64,000 nt of DNA, from positions 248,001 to 312,000 of the forward strand of contig NZ_WTYF01000004.1 of NCBI RefSeq assembly GCF_009827315.1, in the 5' to 3' direction. Each line of letters begins with the position of its first letter. Positions within the stretch are counted from its first letter, which is position 1. The notes beneath the pieces were generated by a model, which saw only the letters and a program-made list of their open reading frames with translations, made no database searches and was not told where the DNA came from. A program made the translations under genes and the position numbers. This document shows positions 27,507 to 36,374 of this stretch, piece by piece. Source of the DNA: Qipengyuania gaetbuli (lineage in GTDB: Bacteria; Pseudomonadota; Alphaproteobacteria; Sphingomonadales; Sphingomonadaceae).

Positions 27507-28703
27507 ATGTACGAGGAATTCTACGGCTTTTCCGAGCGCCCCTTCCAGCTGACGCCGGACCCGGCATTCTATTTCGAAAGCATCACGCACAAGAAGGCGC
27601 TGAGCTATCTCGGTTATGGCCTGAACCAGGGCGAGGGTTTCGTCGTCATTACCGGCGAGGTCGGGGCGGGTAAATCAACGCTGGTCGCGCATCTCAAGCA
27701 AAGGCTGGACGATCGCCGCATGACCGTGGGTGAAGTCGTCACCAGCGCACTCGACGGCGAGGAGATGATCCACGTTGCTGCCCGCAGCTTCGGTCTCGAT
27801 GTCGAGGGCGGGGACAAGGCAAGCGCTCTCGCGGCAATAGAGTTGTTCCTGCACGAGGAAGCACGCCAGGGCCGCCGCGTCCTGCTGATCGTTGACGAGG
27901 CGCAGAACCTCTCGATCGGCGCGCTGGAAGAACTGCGCATGCTGTCGAACTTCCAGCTCGGTTCGCACCCGCTGCTTCAGACGCTGCTGCTCGGCCAGCC
28001 CGAATTCAAGCACCTGCTGGCACAGTCGGACGAACTGGAGCAGCTGCGCCAGCGCGTCATCGCAGCCCACCACCTCGAACCGATGCAGCCGGGCGAAATG
28101 GAGCCTTACGTGGCACACCGGCTCGAACACGTCGGATGGACGGGCAATCCCGAGTTCGCGTCCGCGATCTGGCCGCGCCTTCACAAGGCAACGGGCGGCA
28201 TTCCGCGCAAGGTCAACCAGGTGATGAACCGCCTGCTGCTGATGGGCGCTCTGGAAGAACAATCGGTGCTCGAGATCGATATGCTCGATGCCGTGATCGA
28301 GGAAATGACGGGCGATGCCGCCGCCGAGACCGCTGCCGAAGCGCCGCGGGTCAGGCCTGACCGCAACCTCCCGGCGAGCGATGCCATTGCGCAGGCGCGG
28401 ACCCAGGCGGCACCGGCTCCCAGCGCTGCCGATGTCGAAGCCCGGCAGAAGGGCCTGCTCGACGTCCAGATCGAAGCGATCGAAGGCGCCTTTGCCCAGC
28501 GCGACAAGCACATGGCTGCACTGCGTCGGGAAATCGAAAAGCTCGCCGGATCGCGTGGAGAGGGCAACGAGGCGCCGGCCGACCTCGACAAGCGGCTTGC
28601 TTCGATCGAGGCGCGCCTCGATGAACAGGAACGCTCGCTGCGCCACGTCCTTTCGATGATGATCGACTATTTCGAGTCGGCCGGAACCCGCGAAGCGGCC
28701 TGA
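27507..28703 (+). CDS. XrtA-associated AAA ATPase (ExeA-like)
   Basis: A 398-residue AAA-family ATPase of the ExeA/GspA-like group. It opens with MYEEFYGFSERPFQLTPDP, then Walker A GEVGAGKST (K56) and Walker B VLLIVDEAQNLS, followed by a sensor-like HPLLQTLLLGQPE. The C-terminal 100 residues are Ala/Gln/Glu-rich and likely coiled coil. It is characteristic of exosortase A loci. It probably energises assembly or export at the inner membrane, by analogy with ExeA. It starts 13 bases after the barrel gene. Confidence 0.88.
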   Translation: MYEEFYGFSERPFQLTPDPAFYFESITHKKALSYLGYGLNQGEGFVVITGEVGAGKSTLVAHLKQRLDDRRMTVGEVVTSALDGEEMIHVAARSFGLDVEGGDKASALAAIELFLHEEARQGRRVLLIVDEAQNLSIGALEELRMLSNFQLGSHPLLQTLLLGQPEFKHLLAQSDELEQLRQRVIAAHHLEPMQPGEMEPYVAHRLEHVGWTGNPEFASAIWPRLHKATGGIPRKVNQVMNRLLLMGALEEQSVLEIDMLDAVIEEMTGDAAAETAAEAPRVRPDRNLPASDAIAQARTQAAPAPSAADVEARQKGLLDVQIEAIEGAFAQRDKHMAALRREIEKLAGSRGEGNEAPADLDKRLASIEARLDEQERSLRHVLSMMIDYFESAGTREAA

Positions 28704-28723
28704 CGCGCTTGGGGGCGGGCCGG

Positions 28724-29596
28724 ATGACAGACAGCAGGATAATCAACGGCCTCTCGGTCGATGTGGAGGACTGGTTCCAGGTCGGCGCGTTCGAGAACAC
28801 GCTGAAGCGCGAGGACTGGGATTCGCTCCAGCTGCGCGTCGGCGACAATGTCGCGCGCATTCTCGACCTGTTCGACGAAGCCGGGGTCAAGGCGACCTTC
28901 TTCACGCTTGGCTGGGTGGCGGAGCGCAGTCCGGCGGCTATGCGCGCCATCGTCGAGCGCGGCCACGAACTGGCCAGCCACGGCTATGACCACACCCGCG
29001 TATTCACTTTCACACGAGAGGAATTCGCAGCCGATCTGGCCAAGGCCTGTGCGATTCTCGAAGACACAGGCGGGTGCGCGATCACCGGTTACCGCGCTCC
29101 GAGCTTTTCGATCGATGCCCGCAATAGCTGGGCGCACGAGGTGCTGGCGGAACACGGCTACGCCTATTCCTCCAGCGTCGCGCCGGTGGTTCACGATCAC
29201 TACGGCTGGCGTGAGGCACCCCGCTTCGCCTTCAATCCTGTGCCGGGCAGCGATCTGGTCGAAATCCCGGTCACAACCGCCCTGTTCGCCAACCGGCGAT
29301 TGGCGGCAGGCGGGGGCGGGTTCTTCCGCGTCCTGCCCTATGGCTTCAGCCGCTGGGCGATCCGGCAGGTGAACCATGAAGAGGGGCGACCGGCCATCTT
29401 CTATTTCCACCCGTGGGAAGTCGATCCGGACCAGCCGCGTGTTGCCCATGCGCCCCTGAGATCGCGGTTGCGGCACTACACCAACCTGTCGCGCATGGCC
29501 GGCAAGCTCACCGACCTGCTTGGTGAATTCGCCTGGGGCCGCATGGACGAGCTTGCCGAGCGGGAGAAGGCCCGCGCACTGGACTGGGCGGCGTGA
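28724..29596 (+). CDS. XrtA system polysaccharide deacetylase
   Basis: A 290-residue carbohydrate esterase family 4 (NodB-like) deacetylase. The catalytic and metal motif SVDVEDWFQV (residues 11-20, with D13 and D16) and the metal-binding motif HELASHGYDHTRVF follow the family pattern, and YRAPSFSI and FYFHPWE are later motifs. It should remove N-acetyl groups from the exported glycan. The start ATG at 28724 was preferred over an in-frame GTG/ATG further up because the domain begins directly. The stop overlaps the FemAB gene as GTGA. Confidence 0.9.
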   Translation: MTDSRIINGLSVDVEDWFQVGAFENTLKREDWDSLQLRVGDNVARILDLFDEAGVKATFFTLGWVAERSPAAMRAIVERGHELASHGYDHTRVFTFTREEFAADLAKACAILEDTGGCAITGYRAPSFSIDARNSWAHEVLAEHGYAYSSSVAPVVHDHYGWREAPRFAFNPVPGSDLVEIPVTTALFANRRLAAGGGGFFRVLPYGFSRWAIRQVNHEEGRPAIFYFHPWEVDPDQPRVAHAPLRSRLRHYTNLSRMAGKLTDLLGEFAWGRMDELAEREKARALDWAA

Positions 29597-30654
29597 ATGC
29601 GCCGCTCGCCATGACGCGCACGGTCCGGCTGGCCGACCTTTCCGACGCTGTCGAGGCGACGCGGATAGAGGAATTCGTTGCTGACCAGCGCGGTTCCATT
29701 TTCCACCGCCCGGCCTGGCTCAAGGCCGTGGAGCGCGGGACCGGCCAGCAAGCGCTCGGTCTGGTGAGCGAGCAGGGCGGCGTAGTGCAGGGCTGGCTGC
29801 CGCTCACTGATATCCACTCACCTCTGTTCGGACGGGCGCTGGTCTCCAGCGGCTTTTCTGTCGGCGGCGGAATTCTCTCTAAGGACGAGGGACAGGTAGC
29901 CGCCTTGTGCCGCGCCGCCGAGGAACTGACCGTGCGCCGGGGGGCGTCCACGGTTGAATTGCGTGGGCCAATCGCTGCTTCGGAATGGGCCATAATCGAG
30001 GACAGGCACGCCAATTTCGCAAGCGATCTTGCCAGTGACGACGAGGCACAATTGCTCGCGATCCCGCGCAAGGCCCGTGCCGAAGTCCGCAAAGGCCTCG
30101 CCAACGATCTTGCAGTGACCGTCGGGCGAGGGCCTGAAGATCTGGCCCACCACTTTGCCTGTTTCTCGGAGAGCGTGCGCAACCTCGGCACTCCGGTTTT
30201 CCCGAAGTCCCTCTTTTCTGCGATGCTGGACGCATTCGGTGAAGATTCCGACATTCTGACCGTCCACCATCACGGCAAGCCGGTTTCCAGCGTGCTCTCG
30301 TTCTATCATGACGGAGCCGTGATGCCGTTCTGGGGAGGCGGTGGCCTCGAGGCACGCGGCCTTCGCGCGAACGAGCGCATGTATTACGAACTGATGTGTC
30401 ATGCGCGGCGCAAGGGCATGACAAAGTTCGACTTCGGTCGCTCGAAGACCGGAAGCGGTCCATACCATTTCAAGAAGAACTGGGGATTCGAACCGGAGCC
30501 CCTGGTTTACCGCACCTGGACAGCCCCTTGCGCCGCAGCGCGCAATATCGATCCGACTGACGATGGCCACTCGGCCAAGATCGAACTCTGGAAAAAGCTG
30601 CCGCTTCCGCTGGCGAATGCCATCGGTCCGTGGATCGCGCGCGGGCTAGGCTGA
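29593..30654 (+). CDS. FemAB family XrtA/PEP-CTERM-associated protein
   Basis: A 353-residue FemAB-like (GNAT-fold) protein typical of exosortase A loci. FemAB proteins usually transfer amino acids to glycan or peptidoglycan precursors. The segment FIVDQRGSIFHRPAW-like near residues 20-45 is replaced here by FVADQRGSIFHRPAWLKAV, and the C-terminal region FGRSKTGSGPYHFKKNWGFEPEPL is conserved. The GTG start overlaps the deacetylase stop. Transfer of an aminoacyl group to the deacetylated amino sugar is a plausible inference from the order deacetylase then FemAB. Confidence 0.85.
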   Translation: MNAPLAMTRTVRLADLSDAVEATRIEEFVADQRGSIFHRPAWLKAVERGTGQQALGLVSEQGGVVQGWLPLTDIHSPLFGRALVSSGFSVGGGILSKDEGQVAALCRAAEELTVRRGASTVELRGPIAASEWAIIEDRHANFASDLASDDEAQLLAIPRKARAEVRKGLANDLAVTVGRGPEDLAHHFACFSESVRNLGTPVFPKSLFSAMLDAFGEDSDILTVHHHGKPVSSVLSFYHDGAVMPFWGGGGLEARGLRANERMYYELMCHARRKGMTKFDFGRSKTGSGPYHFKKNWGFEPEPLVYRTWTAPCAAARNIDPTDDGHSAKIELWKKLPLPLANAIGPWIARGLG

Positions 30655-30658
30655 GACG

Positions 30659-31882
30659 ATGGGCGAAACCCTTTTCCTTGCGCATCGCATCCCGTTCCCG
30701 CCCAATCGCGGTGACAAGATCCGCTCACACCATCTGCTCAAAGGCCTCGCGCGGCTCGGACCGGTCCATGTCGGCACCTTCACCGAGAATTCGGAGGACC
30801 GTGCGCAGACCGGTGCGATGGCGGAGATTGCCTCGTCCTGGCACTCTCCCTCGCGCAGCAAGCCGCTGGCGTTGGCAGGGGTCCAGGCCGTACTGTCGCG
30901 GCGCCCGGTCAGCCTCGCAGCATTCGACGATGCGGGCCTGAAGCGGTGGGTGGAGGAAACCCTCTCAGCGCGGCCCATCGACACCATCTTCGTCTTTTCC
31001 GGCCATATGGCGCAATATGTGCCCGACAGCTTCACAGGCCGCGTCATTGTCGACTTGTGCGATGTCGATTCCGCCAAGTTCGAAGCCTATGCGCAAAGTG
31101 GCTCGCGCGTCTGGATCAACCGGCGCGAGGGGCGCCTGTTGCGCGAGGTCGAAGCCGGTATCGCATCGCGTGCCGATGTGACCATGCTGATCAGCGAGAA
31201 CGAGGCTGACTTGTTCCGCCACCGGCTGGAGGAGCAAGAGGGCCAGGACATTCGCGTGCTCGGCAATGGCGTCGATACGGCCTTTTTCGACCCCGCTGCG
31301 GTGATTCCGCACGAGGAAATCGCCATGGCGCCCGGTCCGCATTTCGTCTTCACGGGACAGATGGATTACGAGCCCAACGAGCGTGCTGCGCTCTGGGTCA
31401 TCGATGCGTTCATGCCGGCCATCCGCGAGCATTTTCCGACAGCTGAGTTCCATGTTGTGGGACGCTCCCCCACGGACCACCTGAAACGCCACCTAGGGCA
31501 GCCGGGAGTACGCATCTGGGGCGAGGTGCCCGATGTGCGGCCTTTTCTTGCCGCGGCCGACTGCGTGCTTGCACCGATGACCATCGCTCGAGGAGTGCAG
31601 AACAAGGTGCTCGAAGCCATGGCGATGGCTCGCCCCGTCATGCTGACGCGTGAAGCAGCCACCGGCATCGATGGACGTGATGGCGAGCATCTCCTGATCG
31701 AACAGGCCGAGCAGGGGGCGATGACCGAACGCATGCGCTGGCTCCTTGCCGAGCGCTCGCACGGCGATGCTATCGGCACTTCTGCCCGTGAATTCGTGCG
31801 CGAGAAGATGAGTTGGGAAGCAGTGTATTCTGAACTTGCCCGGATCGTTGCGACAAAGGCGGCTTCAAGCCATGCAGCCTGA
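30659..31882 (+). CDS. TIGR03087-type exosortase-associated glycosyltransferase
   Basis: A 407-residue GT-B glycosyltransferase of the sugar transferase group linked to PEP-CTERM/XrtA systems. The N-terminal FLAHRIPFPPNRGDKIRSHHLL motif identifies the subfamily. The C-terminal GT4-like region contains FVFTGQMDYEPN, FHVVGRSPTDHLKRH and APMTIARGVQNKVLEAMAM, where the family's donor-binding glutamate sits. It adds a sugar in repeat-unit synthesis; donor and acceptor are unknown. Four bases separate it from the preceding stop and it overlaps the exosortase start by 11 bases. Confidence 0.88.
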   Translation: MGETLFLAHRIPFPPNRGDKIRSHHLLKGLARLGPVHVGTFTENSEDRAQTGAMAEIASSWHSPSRSKPLALAGVQAVLSRRPVSLAAFDDAGLKRWVEETLSARPIDTIFVFSGHMAQYVPDSFTGRVIVDLCDVDSAKFEAYAQSGSRVWINRREGRLLREVEAGIASRADVTMLISENEADLFRHRLEEQEGQDIRVLGNGVDTAFFDPAAVIPHEEIAMAPGPHFVFTGQMDYEPNERAALWVIDAFMPAIREHFPTAEFHVVGRSPTDHLKRHLGQPGVRIWGEVPDVRPFLAAADCVLAPMTIARGVQNKVLEAMAMARPVMLTREAATGIDGRDGEHLLIEQAEQGAMTERMRWLLAERSHGDAIGTSAREFVREKMSWEAVYSELARIVATKAASSHAA

Positions 31883-32870
31883 TAGCGCCATGACCCACGC
31901 GAAAGCCCGCACCGCGAGCGATGGCTGGAAGACGGCTGCCCACAGGCTCGCTGTGCTCTGGATCGCGCTATTCGGCCTCACCTTCGGCGACTGGCAGCGC
32001 ATGGCGCACCAGTGGTGGAACATCGACACTTACAGCCACATCCTGCTGATCATCCCGATCATCGGCTGGCTCGCTTGGCTGAAGCGCGACGATCTGGCGC
32101 AGGTGCGACCTGCCGGATGGTGGCTCGGACTTGTCTGGATGATGGCAGGGCTGGGCCTGTGGCTCGGCGGTCGCTGGCTCGACATCAACCTCTTCGCCCA
32201 GGCGGGAGTGATCGCCGCGTTCCAGGGTGCCACGCTGGCCATCATCGGGCCGAGAGCCGGGCTGATCCTCGCCTTTCCGCTCCTCTACGCGTTTGCGCTG
32301 GTGCCTTTCGGCGACGAGATCATTCCGCAATTGCAGACGATTACCGCCTATCTTGCGACGTGGCTGACCAAGCTGAGCGGTATCGAAACCCTGTCCGACG
32401 GTATCTATATCGAGACCCCGGCCGGCCTCTTCATCGTGGCCGAAGCGTGTTCGGGCGTGAAATTCCTGATCGCCATGATGGCGCTGGGCGTCATGGTCGC
32501 GCATACCTGCTTCACCAGCTGGAAACGCCGGTTCTGGTTCCTTGCCGCCTGCCTTGTCGTGCCGATCGTGGCGAACGGCATCCGTGCATGGGCAACGATT
32601 TTCATCGCGCAATATGTCGGGGCTGAAGCGGCCGGCAGCTTCGACCATATCGTCTATGGCTGGTTCTTCTTCGGTTTCGTCATCGCGCTGGTGCTTGGCA
32701 TCGCATGGCGCTGGTTCGAGCGTGATCCCGAGGATGCAGGCTTTACCGCGTCGCAGGTCGCCGGCCTGCCTGCGCTGACGCGCTTCGATCGGCCCGCGCG
32801 GCCGTTGCCGGTCCTTGCTGCAAGTCTCCTCGTCGCAGGAGCTTTTGCGGCAGCGGTTCGACCGGTCTAG
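31872..32870 (+). CDS. xrtA: Exosortase A without EpsI domain
   Basis: A 332-residue polytopic membrane protein with about eight to nine hydrophobic segments. The exosortase triad is present: C193 in EACSGVKF, R238 in VANGIRAW and H259 in SFDHIVYG. These enzymes cleave at the PEP-CTERM anchor of exported proteins at the inner membrane. The C-terminus ends after a hydrophobic stretch (LPVLAASLLVAGAFAAAV) just where an EpsI domain follows in some exosortase A proteins; none is seen. I chose ATG 31872; another ATG lies at 31890. The amidotransferase starts 11 bases downstream. Confidence 0.92.
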   Translation: MQPDSAMTHAKARTASDGWKTAAHRLAVLWIALFGLTFGDWQRMAHQWWNIDTYSHILLIIPIIGWLAWLKRDDLAQVRPAGWWLGLVWMMAGLGLWLGGRWLDINLFAQAGVIAAFQGATLAIIGPRAGLILAFPLLYAFALVPFGDEIIPQLQTITAYLATWLTKLSGIETLSDGIYIETPAGLFIVAEACSGVKFLIAMMALGVMVAHTCFTSWKRRFWFLAACLVVPIVANGIRAWATIFIAQYVGAEAAGSFDHIVYGWFFFGFVIALVLGIAWRWFERDPEDAGFTASQVAGLPALTRFDRPARPLPVLAASLLVAGAFAAAVRPV

Positions 32871-32881
32871 GGGACACCGCC

Positions 32882-34780
32882 ATGTGCGGGATTGCGGGGC
32901 TTTTCCATTACGAGACGATCAAGCCGGTCGATCCCAAGCGGGTCGAGGCGATGACCGACGCGCTGGCCCACCGCGGGCCGGACGGATCGGGGGTCTGGAC
33001 TGCGCCCGGCGTCGGGCTCGGGCACCGGCGGCTCTCGATCATCGACCTTGCCGGTTCGCCGCAGCCCATGGCTTCTGCCGACGGGCGGGCGATGATCGTC
33101 TTCAACGGCGAGATCTACAATTACCGCGCCCTGCGACGCGAACTGGAGCAAGGCGGGGCGCAGTTCCGCACCGATGGCGACACGGAAACCATCTTGGCTG
33201 CATGGCAGAAATGGGGTCCCGATTGCCTGTCGCGGCTCGACGGCATGTTCGCCTTCGCACTGTACGACCTGCAGAAAAAGCAACTGTTCCTTGCACGCGA
33301 CCGGCTCGGCGTAAAGCCGCTCTACCTGGCCCATCTGCCCGGCGGCGCACTGGCGTTTGCGAGCGAACTGAAGGGACTGCTGGCCCATCCGATGATGCGG
33401 CGGGAAATCGATCCGCTGGCGATCGAAGACTACATGACCTGGGGCTACGTCCCCGATCACCGGGCCGTCCTGAAGAACGTGTCGAAGCTCCCGGCAGGTC
33501 ACTTCATGCTGCTGGAACACGGCAGGCCGGTTTCGCCGCCGCGCCAGTGGTGGGACATCAGCTTCGAACATCGGGAGCGGGGCAGCGCCGCGGACCATTC
33601 CGCGCAGCTGTTGCACCTGATGCGCGAAGGTGTGACCAGCCGGATGGTTGCAGACGTACCGCTGGGCGCCTTCCTGTCCGGCGGGGTCGACAGCTCTTCG
33701 GTCGTTGCGCTGATGAGCGAGGCGAGCAACCGACCCGTGACCAGCTGTTCGATCGGCTTCGACGAGGAGAGCGTCGACGAAACCTCCTATGCGCGCGCGG
33801 TCGCAAAGCTTTTTGACACCGATCATCAAGAGCGCATCGTTTCAGCCGACCAGTTCGGCGAGATCGACCGGATCGCCGCGATCTTCGACGAGCCCTTCGC
33901 CGATGCGAGCGCTCTGCCGACCCTGCGCGTATGCGAACTGGCTCGGGAACACGTGACCGTGGCCCTGTCTGGCGACGGCGCGGACGAGGCGCTGGCTGGC
34001 TATCGCCGCCAGATGTTCCAGATGCGCGAGGAACAGGCGCGCTCCGTCATGCCTTCTGCCCTGCGCGGACCGGTGTTCGGGACGCTGGGGCGCCTGTGGC
34101 CCAAGGCAGACTGGGCCCCGCGCCCGCTGCGGGCGAAAACCACCCTGCTTGCGCTCTCGCAAAGCGGTGAAGCGGGATACGCCAGGGCCTTGTCCATCCT
34201 CGCGCCCGAACAGCGCGAAGTCCTGTACGGCGATACGCTCCTGACCCTGCGAGGAGACTACCGCGCCGAGCAACCATTCGAGGCCGTGATGCGTGCGGCG
34301 CCGGCCCGAAGCGGGCTGGACAGGGCGCAATATGCCGATCTGAAGTTCTGGCTGCCGGGCGATATCCTGACCAAGACCGACCGGACCAGCATGGCCGTCG
34401 CGCTGGAGGCGCGTGAACCCCTGCTGGATCACCGCCTGGTAGAATTTGCCGCCCGCCTGCCCGATCGCGAGCGCATTCGCGGCACCACCGGCAAGTGGCT
34501 CATGAAGCACACGATGGAACGGTACCTGCCCGACGACATCCTCTATCGCCCGAAGCAGGGTTTCGTGACTCCGCTGTCCCAGTGGTTCAAAGGTGCGCTT
34601 GCCGATGAGGCGCGGCGGGTTTCGAACAGTAGCCTGCTGGTCGACAGCGGATGGTTTTCGCGCAAGGCCCTCTCGCGCCTCGCCGATGAACATATTGGCG
34701 GGCGGGCGGACCATGGCCGCACCCTGTGGCAATTGCTGATGCTGGAAAGGTCGCTCGCGAAACTCGGCGCAAGCGCCTAG
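32882..34780 (+). CDS. XrtA-associated asparagine synthase-like amidotransferase
   Basis: A 632-residue class II glutamine amidotransferase fused to an asparagine synthetase-like domain. C2 is the N-terminal nucleophile (MCGIAGLF), followed by ALAHRGPDGSG and NGEIYNYR. The synthetase domain has the pyrophosphate loop SGGVDSS (residues 266-272) and LSGDGADEALAGYRR. The XrtA-linked forms are thought to amidate glycan uronic acids or attach amino groups to the polysaccharide. It is the last gene of the rightward series and faces the convergent zapE with about 10 bases between stops. Confidence 0.88.
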   Translation: MCGIAGLFHYETIKPVDPKRVEAMTDALAHRGPDGSGVWTAPGVGLGHRRLSIIDLAGSPQPMASADGRAMIVFNGEIYNYRALRRELEQGGAQFRTDGDTETILAAWQKWGPDCLSRLDGMFAFALYDLQKKQLFLARDRLGVKPLYLAHLPGGALAFASELKGLLAHPMMRREIDPLAIEDYMTWGYVPDHRAVLKNVSKLPAGHFMLLEHGRPVSPPRQWWDISFEHRERGSAADHSAQLLHLMREGVTSRMVADVPLGAFLSGGVDSSSVVALMSEASNRPVTSCSIGFDEESVDETSYARAVAKLFDTDHQERIVSADQFGEIDRIAAIFDEPFADASALPTLRVCELAREHVTVALSGDGADEALAGYRRQMFQMREEQARSVMPSALRGPVFGTLGRLWPKADWAPRPLRAKTTLLALSQSGEAGYARALSILAPEQREVLYGDTLLTLRGDYRAEQPFEAVMRAAPARSGLDRAQYADLKFWLPGDILTKTDRTSMAVALEAREPLLDHRLVEFAARLPDRERIRGTTGKWLMKHTMERYLPDDILYRPKQGFVTPLSQWFKGALADEARRVSNSSLLVDSGWFSRKALSRLADEHIGGRADHGRTLWQLLMLERSLAKLGASA

Positions 34781-34790
34781 CGGGCAGATT

Positions 34791-35906
34791 TCAGGCTTCG
34801 AGCCCGTGGCCGCGGGCCATGTAATCGCTGCTCTGCATTTCCTTCAGGCGGCTGACCGTCCGTTCGAATTCGAACGCCCCGTCACCGCTGACGTAAAGGT
34901 CTTCCGGCTCCGCTGCGGCCGTCGCGAAGAGCTTCACGCTGTTTTCGTAGAGCGCGTCGATGAGCTTGGTAAACCGGATCGCCTCGTTGCGGTTCTCGGG
35001 CGAAAGGCGCGGGATGCCGACCACGATCACCGTGTGATAGGCGTGCGCGATGGCGAGGTAGTCTGCCGCGCCGCGGTTTTCTGCACAGAGGCGCTTGAAG
35101 CTGAATACTGCCACACCCTTGAAGCTCTTGGGTACATGGAGCGTGCGGCCCCCTGAAAGCTGCAGTTCGCCGCTGGGCACATGGGCCGCATCTTCGGGCG
35201 CGTAGTCGGTCAGACGGAAGAAGGCCTCGCGAACTTGCGCGGTCGCTTCCTCGCCCAGCGGTGTGTGCCAGGTCTCGAGGTCGCCGAGGCGATCAAGGCG
35301 GTAATCGGTCGGCCCGTTCAGGGGCAGTACGTCCAGTTCCGCTTCGACAAGGTCGATGAAAGGCAGGAACAGCGACCGGTTCAGGCCATCCTTGTAGAGG
35401 TCCGCAGGCGGGCGATTGCTTGTCGTGACGATGGTTACGTTCTCGTCGCAGATAAGCGCGGTGAACAGGCGTGCCATGATCGCCGCATCGGCGGTGTTCG
35501 TGACGACCATCTCGTCGAAGGCAAGGCAGCGCACCTGTTCTGCGATCCGCTTTGCGACCGGGCCGATCGGATTGCCGCTTTCCTTGCGGCGCTCTTCACG
35601 GATGAGCTGGTCCACTTCCAGCATGAATTCGTGAAAATGGACCCGGCGCTTCTGTTCGATGCCGAGCGTCTCCACGAAAAGGTCCATGAGCATGGACTTC
35701 CCGCGACCTACGCCGCCCCACATGTAGACGCCCTGCGGCCGGGCCTTCTTGGCCTGGAACAGCCGCGACAAGAGACCGCCTGGATTCTCCGCCTCAAGGT
35801 CCTTCTGCAGGCGGTCGAGGCGTTGTGCCGCGCGGCGCTGGTCGGGATCAGCCTGCAATTCGCCCGCGGCCACCAGCCGCTCGTAGCGGGCCAGCATGCC
35901 GGTCAT
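34791..35906 (-). CDS. zapE: Cell division protein ZapE (AFG1-like ATPase)
   Basis: A 371-residue AFG1-family ATPase. Walker A is GGVGRGKS (residues 64-71), the C-terminal GVAVFSFKRLCAENRGAADYLAIA block is conserved, and SKATEL-type inserts are absent. E. coli ZapE acts at the division ring; mitochondrial AFG1 is an inner-membrane quality-control factor. The stop of the thioesterase gene overlaps the start by four bases, so it is translated as part of the sdhB-thioesterase-zapE operon. In many alphaproteobacteria zapE is found beside succinate dehydrogenase genes. Confidence 0.92.
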   Translation of the reverse strand: MTGMLARYERLVAAGELQADPDQRRAAQRLDRLQKDLEAENPGGLLSRLFQAKKARPQGVYMWGGVGRGKSMLMDLFVETLGIEQKRRVHFHEFMLEVDQLIREERRKESGNPIGPVAKRIAEQVRCLAFDEMVVTNTADAAIMARLFTALICDENVTIVTTSNRPPADLYKDGLNRSLFLPFIDLVEAELDVLPLNGPTDYRLDRLGDLETWHTPLGEEATAQVREAFFRLTDYAPEDAAHVPSGELQLSGGRTLHVPKSFKGVAVFSFKRLCAENRGAADYLAIAHAYHTVIVVGIPRLSPENRNEAIRFTKLIDALYENSVKLFATAAAEPEDLYVSGDGAFEFERTVSRLKEMQSSDYMARGHGLEA

Positions 35907-36373
35907 TGCGGTTTAGGGCGGGCGTGTATCTTCTTCACGATGCCGGAGAAGGCGCAGACGACGTGGTCTTCTTGCACTACGGTCCCGCGCACGAACACGA
36001 GGCTGCCGGTTTCCCGCACGATTTCGCACACGGCATCGAGCGGGCGGGTCGGATCGCCGGCGCCCACGAACTGGGTCGAAAGCTCCAGCGTAACCGAGGG
36101 CCCTGCATTGCCGCTGCCGATCGTGTGCATGGTTGTGAACAACGATATGTCGATGAGCGACAGCGTCACGGCACCGTGGACGATGCCCTGCAAATTCTCA
36201 TGCCGGCGTTCAGGGAACATCCGGAGACGCGCACGGCCATCGTCGTCGACGCGAGTGATGAGCTTGCCCATCACGGCGCCGTTGAACAGCGTGTCGTCTT
36301 TCAGGTTCCAGTGCCGCCAGCCCGGATTTTCCGGGTCGGGGCCATGCTCGAAAACGGAATCGGGAAGCGCCAC
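35903..36373 (-). CDS. PaaI-family thioesterase (hotdog fold)
   Basis: A 156-residue hotdog-fold protein of the PaaI/YbgC acyl-CoA thioesterase type. The motif QGIVHGAVTLSLIDISLF and the segment VTLELSTQFVGAGDP correspond to the helix and strand that form the active site, with the motif NLQGIVHGG-like region placing H in the expected spot. It would hydrolyse an acyl-CoA in the cytoplasm. The start is GTG at 36373, one base from the sdhB stop at 36375, so the three genes form an operon. The substrate is unknown. Confidence 0.85.
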   Translation of the reverse strand: MALPDSVFEHGPDPENPGWRHWNLKDDTLFNGAVMGKLITRVDDDGRARLRMFPERRHENLQGIVHGAVTLSLIDISLFTTMHTIGSGNAGPSVTLELSTQFVGAGDPTRPLDAVCEIVRETGSLVFVRGTVVQEDHVVCAFSGIVKKIHARPKPQ

Positions 36374-36374
36374 C

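Noticed and set aside
32815-33816. Remnant of EpsI in a shifted frame after xrtA
   Set aside because: The alternative frame lies within the amidotransferase gene and shows no EpsI-like sequence.
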